Shown here in pieces: positions 36,506-46,293 of a stretch of DNA of 64,000 nt (its first letter is position 1; each line of letters starts with the position of its first letter). The notes beneath the pieces are model-generated. The model did not search any database and was not told the DNA's origin. It saw only the letters and a list, made by a program, of their open reading frames with translations. Made by a program: the position numbers and the translations under genes. Source of the DNA: Pseudomonas citri (lineage in GTDB: Bacteria > Pseudomonadota > Gammaproteobacteria > Pseudomonadales > Pseudomonadaceae); contig NZ_JAODAB010000010.1 in assembly GCF_025336485.1 (NCBI RefSeq), positions 124,001-188,000 on the forward strand. Reading direction: 5' to 3'.

Positions 36506-39093
36506 CCGAACTTGCTCCCAACAACAAACGTGCGCGCATTCTGATCGTCGATGATGTTCACGAAAACCTGCATGCCTTGATGGGAATGCTGCGCGACGAT
36601 TTCTCCCTGTGCGCCGCCACCAGCGGTGAAAAAGCGCTTGAACTGGCTAACCGTCAGCCACAGCCAGACCTGATCCTGCTGGACATCAAGATGCCCGGCA
36701 TGGACGGCTACTCCGTTCTTTCAACACTCAAGCTTGATCCTTGCACCACGAATATTCCGGTGATTTTCGTGACAGCCCTGGCTGATGCCATGGATGAGGC
36801 GCGTGGCCTCGCAATGGGCGTCGCCGACTACATCACCAAGCCGTTCAGCCCTGATTTGCTCAAGGCCCGTATCCACAATCAGCTTGAGCTCAGGCGTCTT
36901 CGCCAGAACCCCATCCGTTTCGATATTGCCGCGAACACAGACCCGGCCAATCGCCCGACGCTCCTGGTTGTCGATGACATCCCGGAAAACATCCACGAAC
37001 TGCTCGAAGCGCTCAAGGACGACTACCGCATCATGGTCGCACGCACCGGCGCGCAAGCACTGGATGCCGTTCAGGGCGGCACGCCGCCAGACCTCGTCTT
37101 GCTGGATATCGTGATGCCGCGCATGGACGGCTACGAAGTCTGCAAGCGCATCAAGGCCACTCCGGCCGGCAGTCGCATCCCGATCATTTTTGTCACCGTC
37201 ATCAATGCCACGGCGGAGAAAGTCAAAGGCTTTGAGATCGGCGCCGCTGACTACATCACCAAACCCTTCGACATAGACGAGGTGCGGGCGCGTATTCGTA
37301 CCCATCTGGAACTGACCAGACTGCATCGATTCCTGGAGGACCTGGTGGCGCAACGCAGCGCATTGCTGCAACTGACTGAAGACAAATATCGCATTCTTGC
37401 CCACCGTGACCCTTTGACTGGCTTGCCTAACCGCGTGCTCTTCGCCGAATTGCTGGATCACGCGATCCTGCATGCCGAACGCGATCAGTCGCAATTTTCC
37501 TTGCTCAACATAGACCTCGATAACTTCGCGACGATCAATGAAAGCCTGGGCCACAAGCTCGGTGACCAGTTGCTGACCCAAGTTGCGCAGCGGTTGCAAA
37601 GCTTGTTGCCCGAAAGCGATAGCATTGCGCGCATTGGCGGGGATGAATTCAACATTATCCTGGAGCACGTCGACGTTCCGGTGGACCTGATGTCCCAGCG
37701 CATCATCAATGCGTTGTCAGAACCCTTCATTTTGGGCAAGCAGAACGTCTACATCGGCGCCAGCATCGGAATTACGCTCTATCCCGAGGATGGAACGGAC
37801 TCAGAAACCCTGCTCAGCAACGTTGACGCGGCACTCCATCGAGCCAAAGAGCAGGGCAGAGGAGGCCTGTGCTTTTTCTCACCAGAGATGACCGACCACG
37901 CCAAGCGACGCTTGAAACTCGAAGCCGAATTGCGCAATGCCCTTGAACAGGGAGAGCTGCGGGTCTACTACCAGCCTCAGGTTGATCTAGACACAGGAAA
38001 TGTTGGCGGCCTCGAAGCACTGGTCCGCTGGCAACATCCCGAACGCGGGATGATCTCTCCGGCTGAATTCATTCCCCTTGCCGAGGAAAGCGGGCTGGTC
38101 ATTCAACTCGGTGACTGGGTGTTGCGCGAGGTCTGCCAGCAAATCAAGACGTGGTCGGAAGCCGGTCTGGCGCCGCGTCAGACAGCGGTGAACATCTCCG
38201 CTGTCCAGCTAAGCGCAGGGAGCCTGGTAGAGTCCGTCAAAACCACCCTGGCGCAAACCGGCATCAACCCCGGCCAGCTTGAGCTGGAAATTACCGAAAG
38301 CTATGTGATGGTCGACCGGGATCAGTCATTCAAGTCCCTGACCGAACTCAAGGCCCTCGGCGTCCGCCTGTCCATCGATGATTTCGGCACGGGTTACTCG
38401 TCGCTGGGCTATCTGCAGCAGTTGAAAGTACACCGGCTCAAGATCGACCTCTCGTTCGTCCGCGATATGACAACCAACTCGGGCAATGCCTCCATCGTCA
38501 AGGCGATTATCGCGCTTGGGCACAGTCTCGGCCTTGAAGTAGTCGCGGAAGGCGTCGAAACCCCGGGCCAGGCGCGCTATCTACGATCCATGCACTGTGA
38601 TCTGATCCAAGGCTATCTGATCAGTCATCCCATGCCTGTCGAAGACACTCAGCACTTTCTATCTTCCTATCAGTCAGCGCATGTTGCACTTGAGGATGAA
38701 ACCTCATCCACCTTGTTGCTGCTGGACGATGACCCGGACATTCTGTTCTCGCTCAAGCGCCTGTTGCGACACGAGAACTACAACATCCTCACTGCGACGA
38801 CTACGCTGGAAGCATTCACGCTTCTGGCGGAGCATCAGGTCGGCGTGATCATTGTTGACCAATGCATGCCTGGCATGAGCGGCACCGAGTTACTCGCCTG
38901 TATTCGAACCATGCATCCCAATACGGTTCGGATGGTCCTCTCGGGCTCTGCCGCCGTGGATAACGTGACCGAGGCAATCAATCGCGGCGAGATCTACCGC
39001 TTTCTGACCAAGCCCTGGCAAGAAGCAGAGTTGATCGAGACTGTGCGCGAGTCTTTTCGGCATTACCGAACATTGACTGAGGTGAAACGCTAG
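36502..39093 (+). CDS. Multi-receiver GGDEF-EAL response regulator (REC-REC-GGDEF-EAL-REC)
   Basis: 863 residues. Two N-terminal receivers ([16 protein letters not shown]...[11 protein letters not shown] and [16 protein letters not shown]...[11 protein letters not shown]), a GGDEF domain with an intact RIGGDEF site, an EAL domain with [17 protein letters not shown] and the ETP/EGVET motif, and a third receiver at the C terminus ([17 protein letters not shown]...[10 protein letters not shown]). Both catalytic motifs appear intact, so it may both make and hydrolyse c-di-GMP, with phosphorylation from the upstream kinase selecting the activity. The last receiver resembles RpfG/HD-GYP-type input domains. 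Last gene before dif. Confidence 0.92.
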   Translation: MTELAPNNKRARILIVDDVHENLHALMGMLRDDFSLCAATSGEKALELANRQPQPDLILLDIKMPGMDGYSVLSTLKLDPCTTNIPVIFVTALADAMDEARGLAMGVADYITKPFSPDLLKARIHNQLELRRLRQNPIRFDIAANTDPANRPTLLVVDDIPENIHELLEALKDDYRIMVARTGAQALDAVQGGTPPDLVLLDIVMPRMDGYEVCKRIKATPAGSRIPIIFVTVINATAEKVKGFEIGAADYITKPFDIDEVRARIRTHLELTRLHRFLEDLVAQRSALLQLTEDKYRILAHRDPLTGLPNRVLFAELLDHAILHAERDQSQFSLLNIDLDNFATINESLGHKLGDQLLTQVAQRLQSLLPESDSIARIGGDEFNIILEHVDVPVDLMSQRIINALSEPFILGKQNVYIGASIGITLYPEDGTDSETLLSNVDAALHRAKEQGRGGLCFFSPEMTDHAKRRLKLEAELRNALEQGELRVYYQPQVDLDTGNVGGLEALVRWQHPERGMISPAEFIPLAEESGLVIQLGDWVLREVCQQIKTWSEAGLAPRQTAVNISAVQLSAGSLVESVKTTLAQTGINPGQLELEITESYVMVDRDQSFKSLTELKALGVRLSIDDFGTGYSSLGYLQQLKVHRLKIDLSFVRDMTTNSGNASIVKAIIALGHSLGLEVVAEGVETPGQARYLRSMHCDLIQGYLISHPMPVEDTQHFLSSYQSAHVALEDETSSTLLLLDDDPDILFSLKRLLRHENYNILTATTTLEAFTLLAEHQVGVIIVDQCMPGMSGTELLACIRTMHPNTVRMVLSGSAAVDNVTEAINRGEIYRFLTKPWQEAELIETVRESFRHYRTLTEVKR

Positions 39094-39173
39094 GACCTGG
39101 CATTGACCGTCGTAGCGGACAGAGGCTGCACAGCGAAAAAGCCTGCACAGGGCGTCAACTGAGCTGATCCATA

Positions 39174-39201
39174 GGTTCGCATAATGTATATTATGTTAAA
39201 C
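39174..39201. other. dif: dif, the chromosome dimer resolution site (XerCD target)
   Basis: The 28-bp site has an XerC arm ending CGCATAA, the 6-bp central TGTATA and the XerD arm TTATGTTAAAC. By eye it matches the E. coli dif sequence at 26 of 28 positions (differences at positions 4 and 28). It lies 80 bp after a conserved chromosomal gene and about 130 bp before the recombinase genes of a genomic island, with the XerD side facing the island. Confidence 0.9.
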
Positions 39202-39331
39202 CAGATGCTATGTCAGAAATGTTCATGAGCCTCGTAAGGCACTGATTCGACAAACCCGCTTCTGACGTCCACTCTCTCAACGGGCCATGTCTTTCGTGTT
39301 CATAGCGAGTCATTGCATGAGGTGGCTGCCA

Positions 39332-40585
39332 ATGAAGCTGATTCAGTGTCGTTTCTCGTCCGGTCAGCGCGTGCCACTGCTTGTACAAGATGGTCTAGCA
39401 GCGCCATTGCCCAAGCTAGTCCCGTTCATCTACGTCCAGCTCAAGCTCGGGCACCGCGCATACAACACTGCCGCAGCGCACCTGCGTGCGATCCAAGCTT
39501 TCTACACCTATGCCAAAAGCCGGGAGCTGGATATCGATGAGGCCATCTTGGCCTGTCACTTTGAAGCGATTCTGGCTCTACTGGACGGTTACGCCCTTTG
39601 GCTCCAAAGCGGCCGTCAGGCCGATAATCTGGTCGCCCGAATAGGCACAGCTGCAATGGCATCTTTTCCACAGATCGATCCGCGCACCCGTGACCAGCAC
39701 CTGCGGCTGTTGAAGCAGTACCTGTCCTGGTGCGTCACCCGATACATCCCGCGCGCTCGTCAGAACTCAACCACTCTGGCTAACATCGAGGTGGCATTTG
39801 CAGATGTCGCCGACGTCATTGAACGACGTTTTGAGAGCCATATCATCAATGTTCGTCCCGACCACATTCGTTACCGCAGCCTGACAGATACCCAACTCCA
39901 GATCATCCGCACACTGATTCGCCCAGGCGCTGCGGAGAATCCGTTTCCGGAACGATTGCAGTTGCGCAATTGGCTAATGATTGAATTGTTTCTGGAAACC
40001 GGTATCCGCCGCGGAGAGCTTCTGAAGCTCTACACCACGGATATCAACCAAGGTTCTCAGCATGCCTATGTCAGCATCAATGACCGCGAACATGACCCAG
40101 ACGACCCGCGTACTGAAGAGCCTGCGCTGAAAACACACGGACGAACCGTAGGTATCTCCGCGCAGTTGTATGAGGTCTACGAGCACTATATCCAGAGCGA
40201 ACGGCGCCCTCTGCGTAACGGCAAACCGATGAAATTGCTGTACCGCTATCTGTTCATCTCTGACAGAGGCCGCCCGCTGTCGATTCGCGCATTGTCGAAT
40301 GTCCTTGACCGGCTGTTTCTGACCATTGAACTGGCTCATCCCGGGTTGTTGCCTAGTCTTTCTGCGCATGACTTTCGCCACACCTTCGCCGACCGTTTCT
40401 TAGCTTACCTGATCGAGCAACGTGGGCACGATCTGGAGCGCGCCACGGACGAACTCCGACGAGTCTGCGGTTGGTCTGACACTTCGGCGATGCCGCGCCG
40501 TTATGCGAGTCGTTATCTCGCCGAGTCGGCCAACCGCCATAACGCGCAGCGTGCCTCGGCAGCCTGGAGCCGACTTGAGAGTTAA
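39332..40585 (+). CDS. Tyrosine recombinase, first of three (TnpA/RitA-like)
   Basis: 417 residues from ATG 39332, with GAGGTGG upstream; an earlier ATG frame from 39287 is possible. An N-terminal SAM-like core-binding domain (about 20-130) precedes a catalytic domain with Arg I in ETGIRRGELLKL, the HxxR box in LSAHDFRHTFADRF and a tyrosine in MPRRYASRYLAES. It catalyses site-specific DNA cutting and strand exchange, probably as a complex with the two following recombinases: the stop is 11 bp before the next start. Confidence 0.9.
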   Translation: MKLIQCRFSSGQRVPLLVQDGLAAPLPKLVPFIYVQLKLGHRAYNTAAAHLRAIQAFYTYAKSRELDIDEAILACHFEAILALLDGYALWLQSGRQADNLVARIGTAAMASFPQIDPRTRDQHLRLLKQYLSWCVTRYIPRARQNSTTLANIEVAFADVADVIERRFESHIINVRPDHIRYRSLTDTQLQIIRTLIRPGAAENPFPERLQLRNWLMIELFLETGIRRGELLKLYTTDINQGSQHAYVSINDREHDPDDPRTEEPALKTHGRTVGISAQLYEVYEHYIQSERRPLRNGKPMKLLYRYLFISDRGRPLSIRALSNVLDRLFLTIELAHPGLLPSLSAHDFRHTFADRFLAYLIEQRGHDLERATDELRRVCGWSDTSAMPRRYASRYLAESANRHNAQRASAAWSRLES

Positions 40586-40596
40586 GGAGGTTCGTC

Positions 40597-42117
40597 GTGA
40601 CCAAATCAGCCGATCAAGAACTCGCTTCACCCTCCTCCCCTTTTCCTGCCTACGTGTTCGAGGGTCCGGCTCAGGTTGCGATTCGAACTCGCACCAATGA
40701 TCAGCCAAAGTACGTCGATACCCGTTTGCCGATATGGACCTGGTACGACGGTGGGCTCGCAATGACAATCGATTGGGCTGCGCTCCATCTGAATCCCGAC
40801 ATCATGCAAATTGCCAAAGCGTTCGTTGCATATGCACTCGAAAAGTACGCACCGGTAACGGCATTTAAAGCATCCGGAGTGTTTGAACGGCTAGCTGAAA
40901 GCGAGATCTCATCCAAATTTCCTTGGACAAGGCAAGAAGTGGTCACGATAGTAAGCACATGGACAAAATCTCGCGAAAGTATCATCTTTTTTAGAACTTT
41001 CTATCGATGGGCCCTTGGTCGAGGAATATTGGGCTTCGACAAAGAAACATATCTCGCACTTAAAGAAATAAAGACAAACCGCGTTGATCCGTACGAACGT
41101 ATATTCTTATCCCAGTCCGGCCTAGCCCTTGATGAAGAGATTCGACTCCTTAAGCGCATTGAACGAGAGCTTTCATCTGATTCTTGGGAGGAATTCCAGT
41201 TTAATATAATTCTTCACTTAGGATTCGAGCTCGCGCCGAGGTCGATTCAATTTCATTCACTAGACATTACGGATTTTGAGTTCATTGAAAGCGCTGATCA
41301 TGAGAAGTACTACACCCTATGGCTACCCATGGCTAAAAAGGTCGGCCAGCGCAGACCTGAGCGACGTCCTCGTAAAATAACCACCCGCCTGGGTGAGAAA
41401 ATCTCACGACACGTTGCAGAAGTGCAACGACGCTTTGGTAGCGACTGCGAACCATTATTTGTCAGCCGTCGTGGAAAGCGCCTTTCGGTTCAAAAAATCG
41501 GTTTAGGTCTCAAACATGAGCTTCTTGAAGCTGGGGTAGAAAAGCCGAACCAGGTGAGCATGTTGCTGCGTCATCATCTCGGACAAGGTTTGGCGGATCA
41601 GGGAACTCCGGCAGACATGATTGCTGATCTACTCGGCCACAACAGCACCGTTGCAGCGCGTGCTTATGTGACGGCAACGCCCAATATTGCCAGGATCAAA
41701 GAGAAAGCGCTCGGTAAGAGCCCCTCCTATCAGCGCATAATGCGGAGTTTGTTAACCGGGGAAGTCGTTCAACGCAGAGATACGGCTCCCGAAAGAGCGA
41801 TCCGCGGCGTCATCGATACGCAATACATCGGGGATATAGGTGCTTGCGCCCTCCCTGTCCACACTCACTGCCCCTACAATCCCGTCTATGCCTGCTACAC
41901 CTGCAAGAAATTTCACCCCTTTGCTGACGGCCGTCATGAGCAAGTAAGAGAGGCGCTGCAACGAGAAGCTCAGCGGTTCATTGATATGGCAGAACAATCC
42001 GGAGATATCATTCACAACCGGCCCCTCGCCCAGCATCAGACAACCATCCTGGCGGTAAGCGCTACGATCGAGCGCTGCCGGCAGCACACAGAGGATGCCG
42101 CAGATGGCGCCATCTAG
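40597..42117 (+). CDS. Tyrosine recombinase, second of three, with altered box II
   Basis: 506 residues from a GTG with AAGGAGG just upstream. The C-terminal half has Arg I in LELAPRSIQFHSLDI and the tyrosine region LLGHNSTVAARAYVTAT. In box II the usual H-x-L-R-H is M-L-L-R-H-H, so the first histidine appears replaced. A Cys/His-rich tail (GACALPVHTHCPYNPVYACYTCKKFHPF) could bind zinc. It overlaps the third recombinase gene. The pattern fits the middle or accessory recombinase in Tn554-like or recombinase-in-trio elements; whether it is catalytic alone is uncertain. Confidence 0.85.
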   Translation: MTKSADQELASPSSPFPAYVFEGPAQVAIRTRTNDQPKYVDTRLPIWTWYDGGLAMTIDWAALHLNPDIMQIAKAFVAYALEKYAPVTAFKASGVFERLAESEISSKFPWTRQEVVTIVSTWTKSRESIIFFRTFYRWALGRGILGFDKETYLALKEIKTNRVDPYERIFLSQSGLALDEEIRLLKRIERELSSDSWEEFQFNIILHLGFELAPRSIQFHSLDITDFEFIESADHEKYYTLWLPMAKKVGQRRPERRPRKITTRLGEKISRHVAEVQRRFGSDCEPLFVSRRGKRLSVQKIGLGLKHELLEAGVEKPNQVSMLLRHHLGQGLADQGTPADMIADLLGHNSTVAARAYVTATPNIARIKEKALGKSPSYQRIMRSLLTGEVVQRRDTAPERAIRGVIDTQYIGDIGACALPVHTHCPYNPVYACYTCKKFHPFADGRHEQVREALQREAQRFIDMAEQSGDIIHNRPLAQHQTTILAVSATIERCRQHTEDAADGAI

Positions 42118-44221
42118 GGCAAGGCAAGGCCTCGAAAGCTTTATTACACAGGAGCAGGCAATTTTCCGGTCATTACCGATTTTGACACCATGGTCGGAAC
42201 CATTGTGGGGTGTCGGAAATTGGCTACCGCAAAGGGATCCTGCCAAACATACATTGACTTTCGAGACCCACCGACAATCCCTTGAGAAGACAGGTTATCC
42301 TGCTCCGAACAAAGGGCCACTCCCCTTCGAATTCCAAGAATTTAGCAAGGCCCTGATTGTTTACCTGCAACGCACCCGAAATCTTAAATTTTCGATGGTT
42401 GTTGCATACAACATTGCCGTCCGCCGACTCTATAACCCGTTATTTGAGCGCGGCGTATTTGACCCCACACTATTAACACGGAGCGATTTCGACCGTGTTG
42501 TAGATTTTCTCCGCGAGAGTGGCTACAAGAATTTTTATGACGCAATTTCTCATCTACAAGTAATCGCGGATACGATTGATAATCTGCAGCTAACCGAGCT
42601 AGCTATCCATTTTGAACACGATGCGAAACCAGAGAAACGCCGCCACGATTATATTTCATTGCATGATCCCGATCGTGCGGTAAAACAGCGAGAATCTAAT
42701 GACCGGTTACCTTCTCGTGAGGCGATGGAAGCGTATGCCCTATGCTCGAATAACCCCTTCAGTGAGGGCGAGGAAATCTTGCTGCGTGTGATCGACTTAT
42801 TGATCGCAACAGGACAGCGGGGCAATGAGGTTGCTGTCATACCCTTTGACTGCTGGGTTGAAAGAAGTATCAAAGATGCTGAAGGAAATATTGTAGTTGA
42901 CGCCCACGACAAGCCTATTCTTGAGTGCGGAATAAGATATTTTGCTGAAAAGCAATTTCAATCCCGGGTGCATTGGCTAGCAGAGAGCGACATCCCCTTA
43001 GCGAAGCGTGCAATTGAGAAACTAAAAGCACTGACATTAGAGCAGAGGGAAATTGCGGCTTGGCAAGAGAATAATCCAGGCCGCATATGGCAACACGCGC
43101 CGGAAGAAATTTTAACGGACGATCAGGTCATGGAGTGGCTGGGTTTTAGCAACGAACAAGAATATGGAAGAAATCTTTATCTATATTTATCCCGTAATGG
43201 AATCTTCCCGTATGATGGTGTGTCCTCTCCTCGAAGCGGGAGAATAAAACGGCATCGATACTTGGCAGGTGAAATTGAACGGCTTATTGCTCCTAAACTT
43301 AAGGGGCACGTGGTGCTTACAGAATACAACGCAGGCAAAATTCGCACTGTGCTCAAGACCAGCGAAACACTTGCTATCGCTTTCGATGGTCAGTTTCGTT
43401 TCGGCAAACGCAATGAAAATGTATTCCGAGCCGTTCCGCGGCGTGTCACCCTTGTCGATATCAATCGGGCCCTGGGAGCTGACCCCAAGTATCCGTCGAT
43501 CTTTGAGCGGCGCTCATTGGTTGAAGCAGATGGTTCGCTAATTCGTTTGACCAGTCACCAACCACGCCACTGGCGAAACACCATCTATCACCTGACGGGC
43601 ATGAGCGACGCCCAACAGGCTCTAGCACTAGGCCGGAAGCGTTTGGAGCAAAATAAGTATTATCAGCATACAACTGTTGAAGAGGACACCGCGGCTCATC
43701 AGGAATTCTTAACGTTCAACAGTTATCGTGATCGCATTGACTTTCTTCATACAGAAATCAGAAAGGGCACGATCCAAGGGGCACTAACCGACAGCTATCA
43801 TGCACTATTGCAGAGTAAAGGCATGAGTACAGCTGAAACATTTCTCACTGTTCACGCCACGGCGCTACATGTCACTCCGTTTGGCGGTTGTGTCCATGAT
43901 TTTTCACAGGCGCCCTGCCCTAAGCATCTGCAATGCTGGAATGACTGTTCGCACCTACACCTGCTGGGTACATCATCAGAAAAGAAGAACCTCCAAGAAC
44001 AAGCGGATAGGCTGGCGGAATCCATCATCATTATGCGCGACGCCGGCAGCGGTGAGGCTGGTAGTGACGTCTGGTTGGAGGATCAGGAGCATAAGCTTAG
44101 AAATTTGCAGAAAGCACTTGCAAGTGATGTCGGGAAGGGAGCGCGCCAGGTGTTTCCTTCAGGCCGCCCTATCACTGCTACCAAGGAGACTCAGCGGCGA
44201 AGCTCAGTTTCAGAGGAATAG
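42104..44221 (+). CDS. Tyrosine recombinase, third and largest (TnpB/RitC-like)
   Basis: 705 residues from ATG 42104, or 708 from ATG 42095; both overlap the preceding gene. The catalytic region shows Arg I in ATGQRGNEVAVIPFD, box II in TSHQPRHWRNTIYHLTG and a tyrosine in RLEQNKYYQHTTVEE. The C-terminal zinc-ribbon-like segment GGCVHDFSQAPCPKHLQCWNDCSHLH matches the tail of Tn554-type TnpB. Length is close to TnpB-like proteins (about 630-700). Downstream, 6 bp away, is a TnpC-like small gene. Confidence 0.88.
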   Translation: MAPSRARQGLESFITQEQAIFRSLPILTPWSEPLWGVGNWLPQRDPAKHTLTFETHRQSLEKTGYPAPNKGPLPFEFQEFSKALIVYLQRTRNLKFSMVVAYNIAVRRLYNPLFERGVFDPTLLTRSDFDRVVDFLRESGYKNFYDAISHLQVIADTIDNLQLTELAIHFEHDAKPEKRRHDYISLHDPDRAVKQRESNDRLPSREAMEAYALCSNNPFSEGEEILLRVIDLLIATGQRGNEVAVIPFDCWVERSIKDAEGNIVVDAHDKPILECGIRYFAEKQFQSRVHWLAESDIPLAKRAIEKLKALTLEQREIAAWQENNPGRIWQHAPEEILTDDQVMEWLGFSNEQEYGRNLYLYLSRNGIFPYDGVSSPRSGRIKRHRYLAGEIERLIAPKLKGHVVLTEYNAGKIRTVLKTSETLAIAFDGQFRFGKRNENVFRAVPRRVTLVDINRALGADPKYPSIFERRSLVEADGSLIRLTSHQPRHWRNTIYHLTGMSDAQQALALGRKRLEQNKYYQHTTVEEDTAAHQEFLTFNSYRDRIDFLHTEIRKGTIQGALTDSYHALLQSKGMSTAETFLTVHATALHVTPFGGCVHDFSQAPCPKHLQCWNDCSHLHLLGTSSEKKNLQEQADRLAESIIIMRDAGSGEAGSDVWLEDQEHKLRNLQKALASDVGKGARQVFPSGRPITATKETQRRSSVSEE

Positions 44222-44227
44222 AGACTT

Positions 44228-44638
44228 ATGGCTAAACAGAAATTATTGAGAGGGGCTGCTCTGGATGAGGCTATTGATGCCCTCCTCGCCGAAATGATCA
44301 GTTTGGGGCTTGAATCTGCACCTATATCACGCTCCGAGGTACAAAAACGCTTGGGTTTGACGAGTCGTGCAACCTTGGTAGGTAAGCGGGGTGAGAACAT
44401 AGACCGAGCTAGAGTTGCACAACTAAAGGAAAGTGGCAAAGATCCTGACCGAGAACGCCGCCGCAGGACTTTTGAAGAGAAGATAAAGTACCTGCAGTCT
44501 GAGAATGCTAGCTTGATCAAACAGCGTGATCAACTTTTTGAGGCTTTATGTTTGATTTCTAATCGCTGCCTGGTGAGGGGATTAGATGTAGAGGACGTTC
44601 TCGCTCCGCTGCGTAAACGCTCAACCGATAGTCCGTGA
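44228..44638 (+). CDS. TnpC-like/DUF6262-type small accessory protein of the recombinase trio
   Basis: 136 residues: an N-terminal helical region (ISRSEVQKRLGLTSRATLVGKRG, HTH-like), then a basic stretch and a coiled coil (about 75-110, EEKIKYLQSENASLIKQRDQLFEAL). Tn554 encodes a similar small TnpC that aids orientation or frequency of transposition. Six bases downstream of the third recombinase, so part of the same operon. Family assignment is from layout and general resemblance. Confidence 0.7.
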   Translation: MAKQKLLRGAALDEAIDALLAEMISLGLESAPISRSEVQKRLGLTSRATLVGKRGENIDRARVAQLKESGKDPDRERRRRTFEEKIKYLQSENASLIKQRDQLFEALCLISNRCLVRGLDVEDVLAPLRKRSTDSP

Positions 44639-44687
44639 AAGATAGTACAAAGAGACGTTCCGAAAGCACTAATGGACGCAGGTCGAG

Positions 44688-45614
44688 CTATTCAGAGTAA
44701 CCAGTTTTCTTCCCTGTTGTTGCTGCAAAGTGTCGAGTTTGGTATTCGAGCAGGCTTTTCATCTGCATAGTTATGTCGCCCTGAAGCCCCCACTCAAACG
44801 CTTTCTTATCTAGCCTGTGCTCTCTAAAAAGCTGCTCGGATTTTTTTGATGGCGGATTTATTTTTAGTCGCGCCTCCTGCAGCTTAACTATATTTTTCAG
44901 TAACTTTGCCTTATTGCGATTCAAGCATGGAAAACTGATCATCCTATCCACAAGATATATGGCTCTTCTGGCCTGCAAGGGACTTAAAAACTCACTTGAC
45001 AGTTCTTCATTTATTAATTTTTCGATATCAAGATCCCCATACCAAAATTCCAGTGCGAGTTTTTTCAGAAGCTCAACAGATGCCTTATTTGGAGGATCGC
45101 TGTAGAATCCTCTAAAAAAATAGAGGAACTCCCCATCTGATTTGCAGCCGACGCCCATAATTTCTCCAATTATTGGATTAGGCTTTTCATATATTGCCCT
45201 AAGTTTTATCGATTTCTTCTTTTGGATGTGACCTTCGTAGTATTCATTGCCATCGATCAGTCGATATACGTATGCTAGATGCTTGCCGTAATGATCCTGC
45301 ACCTCGCTCAGACTAATTAGCTCTTCCATTCTCCAATTCGTACTTAGATTCAACCAACCAGGGCTTACTAGCTGGACGTTATCGACCACCGTACTGGGGC
45401 CGGTTTCCGGTCTCAGGAAATTCTCAAACAGATGGATGTCCGCAATTAGTAGCATTCTACGTATTGGCAGCTCAGAATTTGGTTCAAGACAAGAGACATA
45501 CAGCCATGGGCAGTGAAGGACGTGCTCAATGTAACGCCAAACCTGGACTCCCTCACAAGAGAGTGTAGTGACGTCAAAACCGGTCATCTCAGCTTGCTTG
45601 TGCGTTCTGAACAT
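44688..45614 (-). CDS. Hypothetical protein, island cargo
   Basis: 308 residues from ATG 45614 (a TTG at 45629 would add five). No family recognised. It is a soluble, mixed alpha/beta sequence with a C-terminal basic helical region (LFREHRLDKKAFEWGLQGD), low GC and no signal peptide. Divergent from the XRE regulator with about 80 bp between the starts; the two may be a regulator-effector pair. Confidence 0.6.
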   Translation of the reverse strand: MFRTHKQAEMTGFDVTTLSCEGVQVWRYIEHVLHCPWLYVSCLEPNSELPIRRMLLIADIHLFENFLRPETGPSTVVDNVQLVSPGWLNLSTNWRMEELISLSEVQDHYGKHLAYVYRLIDGNEYYEGHIQKKKSIKLRAIYEKPNPIIGEIMGVGCKSDGEFLYFFRGFYSDPPNKASVELLKKLALEFWYGDLDIEKLINEELSSEFLSPLQARRAIYLVDRMISFPCLNRNKAKLLKNIVKLQEARLKINPPSKKSEQLFREHRLDKKAFEWGLQGDITMQMKSLLEYQTRHFAATTGKKTGYSE

Positions 45615-45681
45615 GATCGTGGTCGCCAAAAATGAACACTATAGATTGTAGTCCTAAAGAGCGCGAGAGGGCTTTATCACT

Positions 45682-45704
45682 CATTTTGCGAGATGAGCAA
45701 AATG
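45682..45704. promoter_or_regulatory. Palindromic operator spanning the XRE gene start
   Basis: CATTTTGC (45682-45689) and GCAAAATG (45697-45704) are perfect reverse complements around a 7-nt spacer that contains the ATG at 45693. The position fits autoregulation by the encoded XRE protein, as with controller proteins of restriction systems. If the real start is the second ATG (45702), the operator would sit directly upstream. Confidence 0.5.
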
Positions 45705-45980
45705 GAGCTGAGAAAGGCCTTTGGCCAGGCTTTGAAACGAACCCGAACCAGCCACGGCCTGACGCAGGAGGATTTCTCCGAGGTGAGTAGCAGAACCTAC
45801 CTGAGCACCCTGGAGAGAGGACTAAAAAGTCCTACGCTGGACAAGCTTGACGAAATTGCGGCAGTACTGGATGTGCATCCAGTTTCTTTGCTGCTCCATA
45901 CCTACGCTCTCCATTGCTCTGATCAGAGCATTGATCAGATTCTTTGTCGCGTTCGCAAGGAGCTTTCAGAGCTTTCGTGA
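45693..45980 (+). CDS. XRE-family helix-turn-helix regulator
   Basis: 95 residues, with an HTH domain FGQALKRTRTSHGLTQEDFSE...RTYLSTLERGLKSPTLDKLDEIAAVLDV (residues 8-70). It has the size of phage or restriction-system controller proteins. Alone in its transcription unit at the front of the defence cargo, so it may regulate the divergent gene or the island. Confidence 0.88.
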   Translation: MSKMELRKAFGQALKRTRTSHGLTQEDFSEVSSRTYLSTLERGLKSPTLDKLDEIAAVLDVHPVSLLLHTYALHCSDQSIDQILCRVRKELSELS

Positions 45981-46293
45981 GCCGAGAGCCGGGGGCAGTC
46001 AACAGCTGCGGTAGAGCGTCTGCTGAGACAGTCCAGCGCTACCAATTCGGGTAGGAGCCCTGCTCCTTCGGCCAAGCCGTGTGGATAAATTCCTGGATAG
46101 ACCCCTGCCCCGTTGGGCATTGGCGCCGAGCAAGGCTGTATCACTGAATGGGACGATGTGGTCATCTACCCGCCCAGGTCTCCCTGCCGAGCTCATTAGA
46201 CGATGGTCACGCATTAAGGCACTGGCTCATTAACGAGGCAATGGCCGATAGTAGTGGCCACTTTTCAGACAGTTCAAAGTGACTTGGTGAACT
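45981..46293. other. Intergenic stretch without a recognisable gene
   Basis: About 310 bp between the XRE gene and the next gene. Short frames on both strands lack family features and plausible starts. Probably holds the promoter of the gene at 46294. Confidence 0.5.

Noticed and set aside
39212..39266. 7-bp inverted repeat GTCAGAA/TTCTGAC upstream of the first recombinase
   Set aside because: Too short and too widely spaced to claim as a recombinase site without more copies.
46075..46110. Possible third, inverted copy of the 100-bp repeat near TGTGGATAAATTCC
   Set aside because: Only the short TTTATCCAC-like word matches, which is expected by chance.
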